A program made the translations under genes and the position numbers. A stretch of 64,000 bases of DNA from Kumtagia sp963820075 (GTDB taxonomy: Bacteria > Pseudomonadota > Alphaproteobacteria > Rhizobiales > Rhizobiaceae), in NCBI GenBank assembly GCA_963820075.1, contig CAWFYS010000022.1:165262-229261 (forward strand). Reading direction: 5' to 3'. Below, piece after piece: positions 1 to 10,503 of the stretch (position 1 is the first letter of the stretch; the number at the start of each line of letters is the position of its first letter). The notes beneath the pieces were generated by a model. The model was not told the DNA's origin, did no database searches, and saw nothing but the letters and a program-made list of their open reading frames with translations.

Positions 1-173
1 ATGGCCACCACGATGAACAGGACGCCGCTTCGTTCGACCGCCTCGTGCCAGAAATCGTCTTCAGGCGATACAGGTCCGCCAGCCATGAGCAGGGCAATGC
101 CTATGAGAGCAGCCGCCAGCACGATGATTTTGCGCTGCCATTGTTGGCCGACCAGATCAAATGCGATTGGCAT
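1..173 (-). CDS. Membrane protein, N-terminal part only
   Basis: The reverse strand opens with an ATG at 173 and stays open to the window edge, giving the first 57 residues of a protein that continues outside. After a short polar start (MPIAFDLVGQQWQRK) comes a hydrophobic stretch at about residues 16-32, a charged loop with PEDDFWHE, and the start of a second hydrophobic stretch. This is a multi-pass inner-membrane protein. The pattern resembles the start of isoprenylcysteine carboxylmethyltransferase-like (ICMT) membrane proteins, but too little is present to name it. The 291 bases between this gene and marC show no further gene. Confidence 0.55.
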   Translation of the reverse strand, partial: MPIAFDLVGQQWQRKIIVLAAALIGIALLMAGGPVSPEDDFWHEAVERSGVLFIVVA

Positions 174-464
174 GTCACCCCACCCCGTTAATGTCCCATA
201 GTCAGCAAAATGTGGCAACTCATTGGCATGACTTACGAACAGTCCGATGCTGCCATGCGTCGGGGCGGCGTCTCGCATAGTACGTGTTACGAAACGCCCC
301 GAGGTGTAGCTGCCGGCAGTGACCGCCGAGTTCTCCCGCCTGGCCGGGAGCCTGCGATGGTCAGCATATCGGCACCGAAGGTGGTGATCGCGGCAAGGAT
401 TGCCGGCTCGGCGCATCGACCTGCGGACCGCATTTCCGGCGCCGCGATCGAACCCGAATCCAGC

Positions 465-1094
465 TCACGCCGCTATCAATGCCTTGATGCCGTCGGCGAC
501 AAACTGCACGGCCAGCGCGGCGAGGATTACCCCCAGAAGCCGCGTCATGATGGAGAGACCGCTTCGTCCCAGAAGCCCGTCGATGCGTTCGGCGAGGACG
601 AAGACAAGGTAGGTCAGGATCATGCAGACAAGAATGATGACGATCAACGCCGTGTGTTCGAGCCAGCCCTGAGAGGAGCCGGCCAGAAGCACGGTCGCGG
701 AAATGGCGCCGGGACCGGCAATGAGCGGGATTGCGAGCGGAAACGCCGCGATGTCGTGGATCTGGTCCTTCGTAATCGCGACATCGGAGATCTTTTCCTT
801 CCGTTCCTGGCGTTTCTCGAACACCATTTCGAAAGCAATGAAGAACAGCAGCAGGCCGCCGGCCACCCGGAAAGCCGGCAGCGTGATGCCGAACGCCGAC
901 AGAATCACCGCGCCCGCGATCGCGAACAGAGCCATCACCGCAAAGCCGATAATGGTGGCGCGGATGGAGACCTGCCTTCGTTCCTCGCGTGTCATGCCCC
1001 GCGTCACGGCCAGAAACAGCGGCGCCAGACCGGGCGGATCGATCGTGACCAGCATCGTGACGAAGGCTTTGAAAAGGCTGTCGAAGCTCAACAT
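465..1094 (-). CDS. MarC family (UPF0056) integral membrane protein
   Basis: A 209-residue, strongly hydrophobic protein with about six membrane spans. Early motifs are typical of the MarC family: VTIDPPGLAPLFLAVT, then GMTREERR, and in the middle PLAIPLIAGPGAIS. The frame is open much further upstream, but the ATG at 1094 (MLSFDSLFKAFVTML) is chosen because the family starts there and the upstream residues are polar, low-complexity and unlike any membrane protein. MarC proteins sit in the inner membrane; their substrate is unsettled, and the old link to multiple antibiotic resistance was not upheld in E. coli. The gene is divergent from gyrA, with about 290 bases between the two starts. Confidence 0.88.
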   Translation of the reverse strand: MLSFDSLFKAFVTMLVTIDPPGLAPLFLAVTRGMTREERRQVSIRATIIGFAVMALFAIAGAVILSAFGITLPAFRVAGGLLLFFIAFEMVFEKRQERKEKISDVAITKDQIHDIAAFPLAIPLIAGPGAISATVLLAGSSQGWLEHTALIVIILVCMILTYLVFVLAERIDGLLGRSGLSIMTRLLGVILAALAVQFVADGIKALIAA

Positions 1095-1388
1095 GACCGA
1101 TCCCCGGGGAACAAGCCTAGCCGAACATCGGGGCGTCCGCCAGCCGCCATGACTTTCCGCGCCGTGACGGTTGAAGTCTGTCATGGACTTGCGGCAACCA
1201 AGAAATCCGTTCTTTCGCCAAAGTATTTTTCCCATTGTCGGAGCAACTCTTGGCGCAATATTGGGAAAAGGCCTTAACAGCGTGTTTTTGCTTGCGGAAA
1301 TCCCTTGAGTCAGTGCCATCCAGGATTGGCGTGTCGCGGTGGCTTCCTATATAAGATGGCATCGATTCCCAACCGTTCGTGAAGCGAT

Positions 1389-4142
<2,754 letters not shown>

Positions 4143-4443
4143 CGCGATCGGGTCGGCATCGATCCTTGCGGAGTACGGGTCACGCCGACTGGAAGCAGTG
4201 ACTCTTCTCGACATATGCGCCGCGCAAGCTGCTCGTCTCTGGGCGCTTTGGTGATCGCTTGGGGTATGTGAAATCGACGGCAGCCCGCGCCGCCGAGTGC
4301 CGCATGAGATACACGCTGTTACGCAACCTATCCGAGACGCATTTTGCCCGTTACAGTGGGGCTCTAAGACCGGATGCACCCGGTTTCGGCCGCGCTTGCC
4401 TGTTCAGCGCCTTCGAGCCTGGTGACAGCCACGGGAGCGGGCC
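4143..4443. other. Intergenic gap, no gene seen
   Basis: This stretch of 301 bases separates gyrA from the TPR-methyltransferase gene. No convincing reading frame, RNA gene or strong hairpin followed by a T run was found. Presumably it holds the promoter of the downstream gene. Confidence 0.4.
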
Positions 4444-5788
4444 ATGGAAGATGAGCCGTCAAACGATTCCGACGACGAAGGCACACAGCTCAGCATCGAT
4501 CAAGCCGTCGACATGGTGCGCGACCTCATGCGCAGAAAAGAGCTCAAGGCCGCCGCGGGAATGCTTGAAAACATTGTCGAGGTGGCGCCGGACCATGCCG
4601 ACGCCCTGAACTATCTGGGTGTGGTGCGATTTCACCTCGATGGGCCGAACAAAAGCATCGAGACACTCAAACACGCAGCCGAGGTGGCGCCGGCGCACGC
4701 CGGAATCCGCAACAATCTCGGCAACGCCTATGTCGAGGTGGGCGATACGGACGCCGCCGTCGATGCCTACGACAAGGCTATCGAGATCGATCCCAATCTC
4801 GCCGATCCCTACTGCAATCTCGCATCGATCGTGAAATATGCCGGCAATGTCGGCTTCGCGGAAAAACTGCTGCGCAAGGCTATCGACATCAACCCGGAAT
4901 TCGGCGTGGCGCATCAGAATCTGGCGTCCATCCTGCTCGACAGCGGGCGGGCAAAAGAAGCCATCGACTATTTCTGGAAGGCGACGGTTCATCTTCCGGG
5001 CAAGTCCGTACCGGCGCACTTTCTCGCACTCGCCTATTGGTTCGCCGGACTGAAGGATTTGGCCATCGACTTCGTCAAGAAGTGGGCGGAAGCCAACCCC
5101 GACGATGCGCAGGCGCAGCACATGCGGGCGTCGATGACCGGCGAGAACGTGCCGGACCGTGCCTCGGATGTCTATGTGACCAAGCTGTTCGATCAGTTCG
5201 CAGGGTCGTTCGACGCCAAGCTCGACAGCCTGGAATATCGGGCGCCGGAAATAGTCGGCGACGCCGTAAGCCGCGCGGTCGGCGCTGATGGCAAGGGCCT
5301 CTGCATTCTTGACGCTGGCTGCGGCACGGGAAAATGCGCAAAATACCTGAAGCCGCACGCCCGGCAACTGGATGGCGTGGACCTTTCAAGGGGCATGCTG
5401 TCCAAGGCAATGAGGCTCGGCGACTATGACCATCTGGAATGCGCCGAACTGACGGCGTTTCTTCAATCCCGTCCGCAAACCTACGACGTCATCGCCTCGG
5501 CCGACACGCTCTGCTATTTCGGCCGCCTGGAGGAATTCGCGCATGCTGCTGCGTCCTCGCTTCGACCGAAAGGCCTGCTGGTTTTCACCGTCGAAGCGCT
5601 CGACAAACCGGGTGAGGATTTCCGGCTTGCTGTAAACGGCAGGTATACGCACAGCGAGCTGCTATGTGCGAAAATGCCTGGAAGATGCGGGGCTGGCGGT
5701 CATCTTGAGCGACCGTGAGAAACTGAGAAGCGAGAACGCCGAACCTGTAATCGGACTGGTGATTACTGCCAATCGACCGGAGGCTTAG
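4444..5788 (+). pseudogene. TPR-repeat SAM-dependent methyltransferase, frameshifted near its 3' end
   Basis: The first ~215 residues are tetratricopeptide units (for example DAAVDAYDKAIEIDPN, then AEKLLRKAIDINPEF). They are followed by a class I methyltransferase domain whose SAM-binding motif is ILDAGCGTGKCAKYL (Asp290). The uninterrupted frame stops at 5718 after an odd Cys/Gly-rich tail. At 5659 one extra base appears to have been inserted: removing it restores HSE followed by YVRKCLEDAGLAVILSD, a normal C-terminal beta strand, in a frame that ends at a TAG at 5786-5788. I therefore mark the gene as 4444-5788 with a +1 frameshift. Whether this is a real lesion or a sequencing error cannot be decided here. 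The start has GGGAGCGG just upstream. The TPR part suggests a protein or small-molecule substrate recognised by docking; the substrate is unknown. Confidence 0.75.
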
Positions 5789-5857
5789 AGCGAGCGCCGC
5801 GAGTCCACCGGACGCGCAAAGGTCGCTTTGAAATTTTAAATCAGCGCACCGTGCTTT

Positions 5858-5881
5858 CCGAAAATCGATTTCGATTTTCGG
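5858..5881. repeat. Short perfect palindrome (intergenic hairpin)
   Basis: CCGAAAATCG, a four-base loop, then CGATTTTCGG form a perfect 10-bp stem in the gap before the cysteine peptidase gene. No T run follows, so it is not a classical terminator. It looks like a dispersed rhizobial palindromic repeat; a similar CCGAAAAG hairpin occurs at 45241-45275. Confidence 0.6.
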
Positions 5882-5941
5882 GCCGACGCGCTGGCGGTCT
5901 GACTGGCGCTAAAGCGTTGTCGTTCCAACAAGGGGGCTGCG

Positions 5942-6481
5942 ATGGCGAATTTTTATACTGATTCGCATGGCGAGCGCTGGGGCGTCATGATGCAGGAAAA
6001 GAAAATGTCCTGCGGCCCGGCGTGCGTGGCAATGACGGAGGTCTACTCGAAATCCCGGGTCGAGGCGAACATGGAACAGATCGCCCGCGAAATATCCCAG
6101 AAGTATGAGGGCCGCTTCGAGGAAGACACCGGCTCGACCCTGCCCAATCTCGCATCGATCCTGCGAACACGCGGTGTGCCCTGCTATGATGCCTACAATT
6201 TCGGAGGCGGGGCGGTGTGGTCATACCTCTACGCCTACGCCAAGGACGCTGCGCCGACGATCTGCCACGTGCAATGGTCCAAAGGCGGCCATTTCGTCGT
6301 CTGCATAAAGGTCTACAAGGACAACCACCGCTGTGTCTTCCTTGACCCTTACTACGGGCTTGTCGAGGTTGTCGGTTCGAAGTTGCCGACCTACGTCGTA
6401 CAGGATCCAACCGGCACATTCCCGCCGGTTGCGACGGGGAAGTTGTCAGGCTGGTTATTGATCACCAAGGCCAGCAAGTAG
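5942..6481 (+). CDS. Orphan C39-like (papain-fold) cysteine peptidase
   Basis: A 179-residue protein without a signal peptide. Near the N-terminus MSCGPACVAM carries the likely nucleophile Cys24. GGHFVVCIKV carries His117, and FLDPYYGLVEV carries Asp135, giving the Cys-His-Asp order and spacing of peptidase family C39 / papain-like folds. C39 domains usually cleave double-glycine leaders as part of bacteriocin ABC exporters, but here no ABC transporter, leader peptide or bacteriocin gene is nearby, so it is a stand-alone domain. Cytoplasmic proteolysis or a non-peptidase role are both possible. A short G-rich stretch precedes the ATG. The preceding gap contains a palindromic repeat. Confidence 0.7.
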   Translation: MANFYTDSHGERWGVMMQEKKMSCGPACVAMTEVYSKSRVEANMEQIAREISQKYEGRFEEDTGSTLPNLASILRTRGVPCYDAYNFGGGAVWSYLYAYAKDAAPTICHVQWSKGGHFVVCIKVYKDNHRCVFLDPYYGLVEVVGSKLPTYVVQDPTGTFPPVATGKLSGWLLITKASK

Positions 6482-6533
6482 GTATTGCCGCTTTGCCCGA
6501 GCGCTGTCCGCCCGCCCACAGGCGATTAGTCAG

Positions 6534-6668
6534 TCAGCGCGGGTCGAAGCCGCCGCGCTCACGGCGGCGGATAGGCAGCTTTGTCCGCCCGGCCTCTTCA
6601 TAGAGGCCAACGGCGGTGGCGATCAGCATCGCGAGGGTCATGGCAATAGCGAGCATGTAAATAATCAT
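6534..6668 (-). CDS. 44-residue single-pass membrane microprotein
   Basis: A reverse-strand frame from the ATG at 6668 to the TGA at 6534 encodes 44 residues. A hydrophobic N-terminal half (MIIYMLAIAMTLAMLIATAV) forms one membrane helix, and a short basic tail ends RRRERGGFDPR. A clean Shine-Dalgarno AGGAG lies 10 bases upstream (6679-6683 on this strand), which is the main reason to believe it is translated. The positive tail predicts an N-out, C-in topology. It stands alone between convergent or unrelated genes; no function can be assigned. Confidence 0.55.
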   Translation of the reverse strand: MIIYMLAIAMTLAMLIATAVGLYEEAGRTKLPIRRRERGGFDPR

Positions 6669-6785
6669 GGTACGCGTTCTCCTGAGACTGTAACGCGGTT
6701 CGTTGCGGATTGTTTCATTGTCACCGCTGAATTGCCCGATTGCGCCCGGCCGTTCTACCCGAAGCGTATCCTGAACGACGCGGTT

Positions 6786-7058
6786 CTAGAGCAAGTTGCG
6801 GTTGGATTGAACCATTCTGCCGGTGATGGTTTGGGTCAAGGTCGAGGGGTTCGGTGAAGGTCGTACCGGTGGTACGGCCGAGCCGAAGCCCGATGGATTT
6901 GGCCCAAACCGGCCCGGCCCTCCGGGTTTCCGGGCGGCGGGCGCCCACGGCGTCGGCTCGCTCGGCCGTACCAGCGGTACGACCCTCGCGACCCTCTTGG
7001 TGGATCGCCGCGCCGTCCGAGAAACAGAATGATTCAATCCAACCGCAACTTGCTCTAG
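6786..7058. mobile_element. MITE-like element with nested inverted repeats
   Basis: Outer arms of 34 bases (6786-6819 and 7025-7058) are inverted copies with one mismatch. Inside them, a second pair of 25-base arms (6859-6883 and 6960-6984) is also inverted with one mismatch. The centre is GC-rich and can fold further. The 273-bp element has no coding capacity that looks real, ends about 50 bases before coaD, and has the size and symmetry of a miniature inverted-repeat element or a long transcribed hairpin. No target-site duplication is obvious. Confidence 0.65.
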
Positions 7059-7108
7059 GTGCCGAGGCGAATTGCCTTTGCGCAAACCTCCCGCTAGAAG
7101 CAGCGACC

Positions 7109-7609
7109 ATGACAGAGCGCATCGCGATCTATGCCGGTTCATTCGACCCGCTCACCAACGGGCATCTCGACGTCTTGAAGGCGTCGCTGGCTGTCGCCGA
7201 TGTCGTCTATGCGGCGATCGGCATTCATCCCGGCAAGAAGCCTCTGTTCAGTTTCGAGGAACGCGTGGCGTTGATCGAGGACGCTTCGAGGGCCGAATTC
7301 GGCAAGGATGCGGTCCGCGTCAAGGTCGTGGCCTTCGATGGACTGGTGATCGGTGCGGCCAGAAAGGTCGGCGCGGCAATCATGATCCGCGGCCTGCGCG
7401 ACGGCACCGACCTAGATTACGAAATGCAGATGGCCGGCATGAACGAGACGATGGCGCCGGAACTGCAGACCGTGTTTCTGCCCGCAACCCCGTCGGCGCG
7501 AACCATTACCGCCACACTCGTGCGTCAGATAGCGTCCATGGGCGGCGACATCCGTCCCTTCGTGCCGGCGGCGGTTGCCACGGCATTGACAAAGAAATTC
7601 ACGAAATAA
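7109..7609 (+). CDS. coaD: Phosphopantetheine adenylyltransferase
   Basis: A 166-residue nucleotidyltransferase that adenylates 4'-phosphopantetheine to dephospho-CoA, the penultimate step of CoA synthesis, in the cytosol. The N-terminal motif GSFDPLTNGHLDV contains the T/HxGH nucleotide-binding signature. RGLRDGTDLDYEMQMAGMN and the later ARTITATLVRQIASMGG (counterpart of the ISSTxxR segment) are family-typical. The frame is open further upstream through the palindromic element, but the ATG at 7109 gives the standard N-terminus MTERIAIYAGSFDP. It begins a co-directional run coaD-ppi-ppi-orf-queA-orf-tgt that is conserved downstream of gyrA in Mesorhizobium and Brucella relatives. Confidence 0.96.
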   Translation: MTERIAIYAGSFDPLTNGHLDVLKASLAVADVVYAAIGIHPGKKPLFSFEERVALIEDASRAEFGKDAVRVKVVAFDGLVIGAARKVGAAIMIRGLRDGTDLDYEMQMAGMNETMAPELQTVFLPATPSARTITATLVRQIASMGGDIRPFVPAAVATALTKKFTK

Positions 7610-7632
7610 CAGGCATTTGGAGAATTCCTTCC

Positions 7633-8217
7633 ATGCAGTTCAGGAAGCTCGTCTCTTCTATCGCTCTCATCGGCACGCTCATGGCGTTCGCGCCTGCCCG
7701 GGCAGCCGAACCGGAAAACACGATGGTCATCACCCTGAAGGACGGCGACGTGACGGTTGCGCTGAGGCCCGACCTTGCGCCGAAGCATGTCGAACAAATC
7801 AAGGCGCTGGTGCGCGAGGGTGCCTACGACAATGTCGCCTTCCATCGCGTCATTGACGGTTTCATGGCGCAGACCGGCGATGTCCAGTATGGCGACATGA
7901 AAGACGGCTTTAATGCCGGCGCGGCGGGTACAGGCGGCTCCCAGCGTCCGGATCTGCCGGCCGAGTTCTCCAGCGAGCCCTTCGTGCGTGGCGTCGTCGG
8001 CATGGCTCGCGCCCAGGATCCGAATTCGGCCAATTCGCAGTTCTTCATCATGCTCGCCCCCAATCCGGGACTCGACGGCCAGTATACCGTGGTCGGCAAG
8101 GTCGAGAGCGGGATGGAACTGGTCGATAGCATCAAGAAGGGCGATTCCAATGACAATGGCGCCGTCAGCGAGCCGGACCGGATGGTGAAGGTCCGCATCG
8201 CCTCCGGCGGCAACTAA
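7633..8217 (+). CDS. Periplasmic cyclophilin-type peptidyl-prolyl isomerase
   Basis: A 194-residue protein with a clear signal peptide (basic MQFRK, hydrophobic core, cleavage after AFAPARA near residue 26) followed by a cyclophilin domain. Conserved blocks include FHRVIDGFMAQTGD (active-site Arg and Phe), GMARAQDPNSANSQFFIML and GQYTVVGKV. It should catalyse cis-trans isomerisation of proline bonds during folding of exported proteins. It starts 24 bases after coaD. Its stop codon TAA (8215-8217) is also the first bases of a dispersed repeat copy, so the repeat has been fitted exactly onto the gene end. Confidence 0.93.
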   Translation: MQFRKLVSSIALIGTLMAFAPARAAEPENTMVITLKDGDVTVALRPDLAPKHVEQIKALVREGAYDNVAFHRVIDGFMAQTGDVQYGDMKDGFNAGAAGTGGSQRPDLPAEFSSEPFVRGVVGMARAQDPNSANSQFFIMLAPNPGLDGQYTVVGKVESGMELVDSIKKGDSNDNGAVSEPDRMVKVRIASGGN

Positions 8218-8317
8218 GCAGGTTCCGGAAAAGTGTGTCACGGTTTTCCGACAGAAACCTGCGACAAACAAGAGGCTAAGCAGGCGAAGCGTGGGCGAAG
8301 CCAGGCAAGTCTGCTTA
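8215..8317 (+). repeat. Dispersed ~103-bp intergenic repeat, copy 1
   Basis: One of three near-identical copies in this window (others at 12649-12753 and 20205-20306, both reversed). The unit begins TAAGCAGGTTCCGGAAAAGT, carries TCACGGTTTTCCGACAGAAA in the middle and ends in GCGAAGCGTGGGCGAAGCCA plus a short tail ending CTGCTTA. Its first three bases are the stop codon of the cyclophilin gene. The ends are roughly complementary (TAAGCAG and CTGCTTA), so transcripts can fold back. Confidence 0.85.
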
Positions 8318-8473
8318 GCGCATGTCGCGCAAAGTGCGCTGCGCTCTTGGGACGATTCACAAAGGCAATAACTAGGCGCGTCGCAATCAATCCGTTTCGC
8401 CGCGACGCGCTTTCGCGAAACAGCCGTTTCGGCCGGGGACCGGTCGCAGCCCGACAAACACAAAGGAAACAGC

Positions 8474-8986
8474 ATGGCCGAGATCAAGGATCGCGAGCAG
8501 GCGCTCATCATGGAAACCACGAAGGGAAAGGTCGTCATCGAGCTTTTCCCCGATCTCGCGCCCAATCATGTGGCGCGCATCAAGGAACTGGCGCGCGAGG
8601 GCGCATATGACGGAGTGGTCTTCCACCGCGTCATTGATGGCTTCATGGCGCAGACCGGCGACGTGAAGTTCGGCAACTCGTCCACGGCGGGTTTCAACCC
8701 GAGCCGCGCCGGCATGGGCGGCTCCGACAAGCCGGATTTGAAGGCCGAGTTCTCCAACGTCAATCACGGCCGCGGCACCTGTTCGATGGCCCGCGCGCAG
8801 AGCCCGAACTCCGCGAATTCGCAGTTCTTCATCTGTTTCGACAATGCGAGCTTCCTCGACCGTCAGTACACGGTCTGGGGACAAGTGATTGAAGGAATGG
8901 AGAATGTCGACAAGATAAAGCGCGGCGAGCCGGTGAAGGATCCCGACAAGATCGTGTCGGTCAAGGTCGCGGCGGATATGGAGTGA
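8474..8986 (+). CDS. Cytosolic cyclophilin-type peptidyl-prolyl isomerase
   Basis: A 170-residue cyclophilin without a signal peptide, paralogous to the preceding gene. It has FHRVIDGFMAQTGD, a GMGGSDKPDLKAEFSN loop and NSANSQFFICFD. The family is the single-domain PpiB type, active in cytosolic protein folding. AAAGGA lies nine bases before the ATG. Its TGA stop (8984-8986) overlaps the ATG of the next small gene by one base, suggesting translational coupling. A duplication giving one exported and one cytosolic form side by side is common in this order. Confidence 0.94.
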   Translation: MAEIKDREQALIMETTKGKVVIELFPDLAPNHVARIKELAREGAYDGVVFHRVIDGFMAQTGDVKFGNSSTAGFNPSRAGMGGSDKPDLKAEFSNVNHGRGTCSMARAQSPNSANSQFFICFDNASFLDRQYTVWGQVIEGMENVDKIKRGEPVKDPDKIVSVKVAADME

Positions 8987-9159
8987 TGAAGCGGGCGCCC
9001 GCGGTCGTTTCGCTTGCGTGCGCCCTCACAACCACGCCGGTGCACGCCACCGGCGAACTCTCCCGCGGCGGCGGCAAAGGCGGCAGCCATGTCGTGGCCG
9101 GCATCCTCGCTGTCAGAAGCGTCGGGGCGTCGGCTGTCGACTGCTTGGAAACCGAATGA
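8986..9159 (+). CDS. 57-residue predicted secreted microprotein
   Basis: A short frame squeezed between ppi and queA. It starts on the last base of the upstream stop codon and ends with a TGA that overlaps the queA ATG (ATGA at 9156-9159). The product begins with a plausible signal peptide (MKRAPAVVSLACALTTTPVHA, cleavage after VHA) and leaves about 36 residues rich in glycine (LSRGGGKGGSHVVAG) with one cysteine near the end. Tight coupling on both sides supports expression. No family is recognised. It could alternatively serve only to carry ribosomes to queA. Confidence 0.5.
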   Translation: MKRAPAVVSLACALTTTPVHATGELSRGGGKGGSHVVAGILAVRSVGASAVDCLETE

Positions 9160-10232
9160 AGGTCGACCTTTTCGATTTCGACCTCCCTGAAGACCGGATC
9201 GCGCTACGCCCGGCGGAACCGCGCGATTGCGCCAGGCTGCTGGTGGTGCGCCCAGGCCGGCCGTTCGCCGACTTTTCGGTGCGCGATCTGCCCGACCTGC
9301 TGCGGCCGGGCGATGCGCTGGTCTTCAACGATACCAAGGTCATACCGGCGCAGTTGCGCGGGCTTCGCCGGCGCGGCGATGCACAGGCGCGTGTCGAAGC
9401 AACGCTGCATATGCGCGTCGGAGCGGACCGATGGCTGGCCTTCCTGCGTCCGGCCAAGCGAGTGGCGCAAGGCGACCGCATAAGCTTCGGCCATGACGGC
9501 AATGCCTGTTTCCTGGGAGCGCTCGACGCCGTCGTCGCGGAAAAGCGCGATGCCGGAGAAGCGCTGCTTATATTCGACGTCTCCGGTGCCGTGCTGGACG
9601 AGGCCCTCCATGCAGTCGGCCATGTTCCCCTGCCGCCCTACATCGCCTCGAAGCGCGACGACGATGCGCGTGACGTGACCGATTATCAGACGATTTTCGC
9701 CCGCGAGGAGGGCGCGGTGGCGGCTCCCACGGCCGGGCTGCATTTTACGCCCGAGCTTTTTGCCGCGCTGGACCGGGCCGGCATCGAACGCCATTTCGTC
9801 ACTTTGCATGTCGGCGCGGGAACGTTTCTTCCGGTGAAGGCCGATGACACCGCGGATCACAGGATGCATGCCGAGCGCGGCATTGTCACCGCTGAAACCG
9901 CTTCGGCGCTTAACGCGGTCAGGGCTCGCGGAGGGCGCCTCGTCGCCGTCGGCACGACATCGCTGCGGCTGCTCGAAAGTGCTGCCACGCAGGACGGCCG
10001 GATCGAGGCCTGGTCCGGCGAGACGGCGATCTTCCTAACGCCGGGCTACCGATTCAAGACGGTGGACGTCTTGATGACCAATTTCCACCTGCCGCGCTCG
10101 ACCTTGTTCATGCTGGTATCGGCCTTCAGCGGCCTCGACACCATGCGCTCTGCCTATGCGCACGCGATCGAAAGCGGCTATCGCTTCTATTCCTATGGCG
10201 ATGCGGGGCTGCTCTTCCGCAAGGAGCCGTGA
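9156..10232 (+). CDS. queA: S-adenosylmethionine:tRNA ribosyltransferase-isomerase
   Basis: A 358-residue enzyme that transfers and isomerises the ribosyl group of SAM onto preQ1-modified tRNA to form epoxyqueuosine, the step after Tgt. Typical blocks are FDFDLPEDRIALRPAEPRD, the long NDTKVIPAQLRG motif, AAPTAGLHFTPEL, HVGAGTFLPV and TNFHLPRSTLFMLVSAF. The start ATG at 9156 overlaps the upstream microprotein stop and gives the standard MKVDLFDFDLP N-terminus. It shares a transcription unit with tgt two genes downstream, as expected for the queuosine pathway. Confidence 0.96.
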   Translation: MKVDLFDFDLPEDRIALRPAEPRDCARLLVVRPGRPFADFSVRDLPDLLRPGDALVFNDTKVIPAQLRGLRRRGDAQARVEATLHMRVGADRWLAFLRPAKRVAQGDRISFGHDGNACFLGALDAVVAEKRDAGEALLIFDVSGAVLDEALHAVGHVPLPPYIASKRDDDARDVTDYQTIFAREEGAVAAPTAGLHFTPELFAALDRAGIERHFVTLHVGAGTFLPVKADDTADHRMHAERGIVTAETASALNAVRARGGRLVAVGTTSLRLLESAATQDGRIEAWSGETAIFLTPGYRFKTVDVLMTNFHLPRSTLFMLVSAFSGLDTMRSAYAHAIESGYRFYSYGDAGLLFRKEP

Positions 10233-10233
10233 G

Positions 10234-10503
10234 ATGGACGACGATCTCGAAACCTTGGACCGGGAACAACTCGCGGCGGAAATCCGCAAGCTGCGCCATG
10301 CCATTCGCCGGCATCGTGACGCGACCGGCCATGATCTCTGTTGGCATCATCCCGACCTCTGGGACCTGCTGCCGGAAAGGACGCCTCCTTCCATCGCCGT
10401 GCCGCCATGGCCGAAATTCATGCGCGGCTGTATCCGCTACCGGTCCTCGCTCGACCGGCAGGCGTCGAGCGCGCCTGTTCACGACATGGAATATGATGAC
10501 TGA
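10234..10503 (+). CDS. Small conserved protein between queA and tgt
   Basis: An 89-residue soluble protein starting one base after the queA stop. The N-terminal third is a charged helix (DREQLAAEIRKLRHAIRRHRD), followed by a tryptophan/proline-rich part (CWHHPDLWDLLPE and PPWPKFMRGCIRYR). Its end overlaps the start of tgt by 11 bases, so it is part of the queuosine operon. It looks like a conserved rhizobial hypothetical protein. The name and function are unknown; proximity alone suggests a link to tRNA modification. Confidence 0.72.
   Translation: MDDDLETLDREQLAAEIRKLRHAIRRHRDATGHDLCWHHPDLWDLLPERTPPSIAVPPWPKFMRGCIRYRSSLDRQASSAPVHDMEYDD

Noticed and set aside
210..1277. Long plus-strand frame (355 codons) opposite marC
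   Set aside because: Charged, low-complexity product that mirrors the marC coding strand; marC has clear family motifs.
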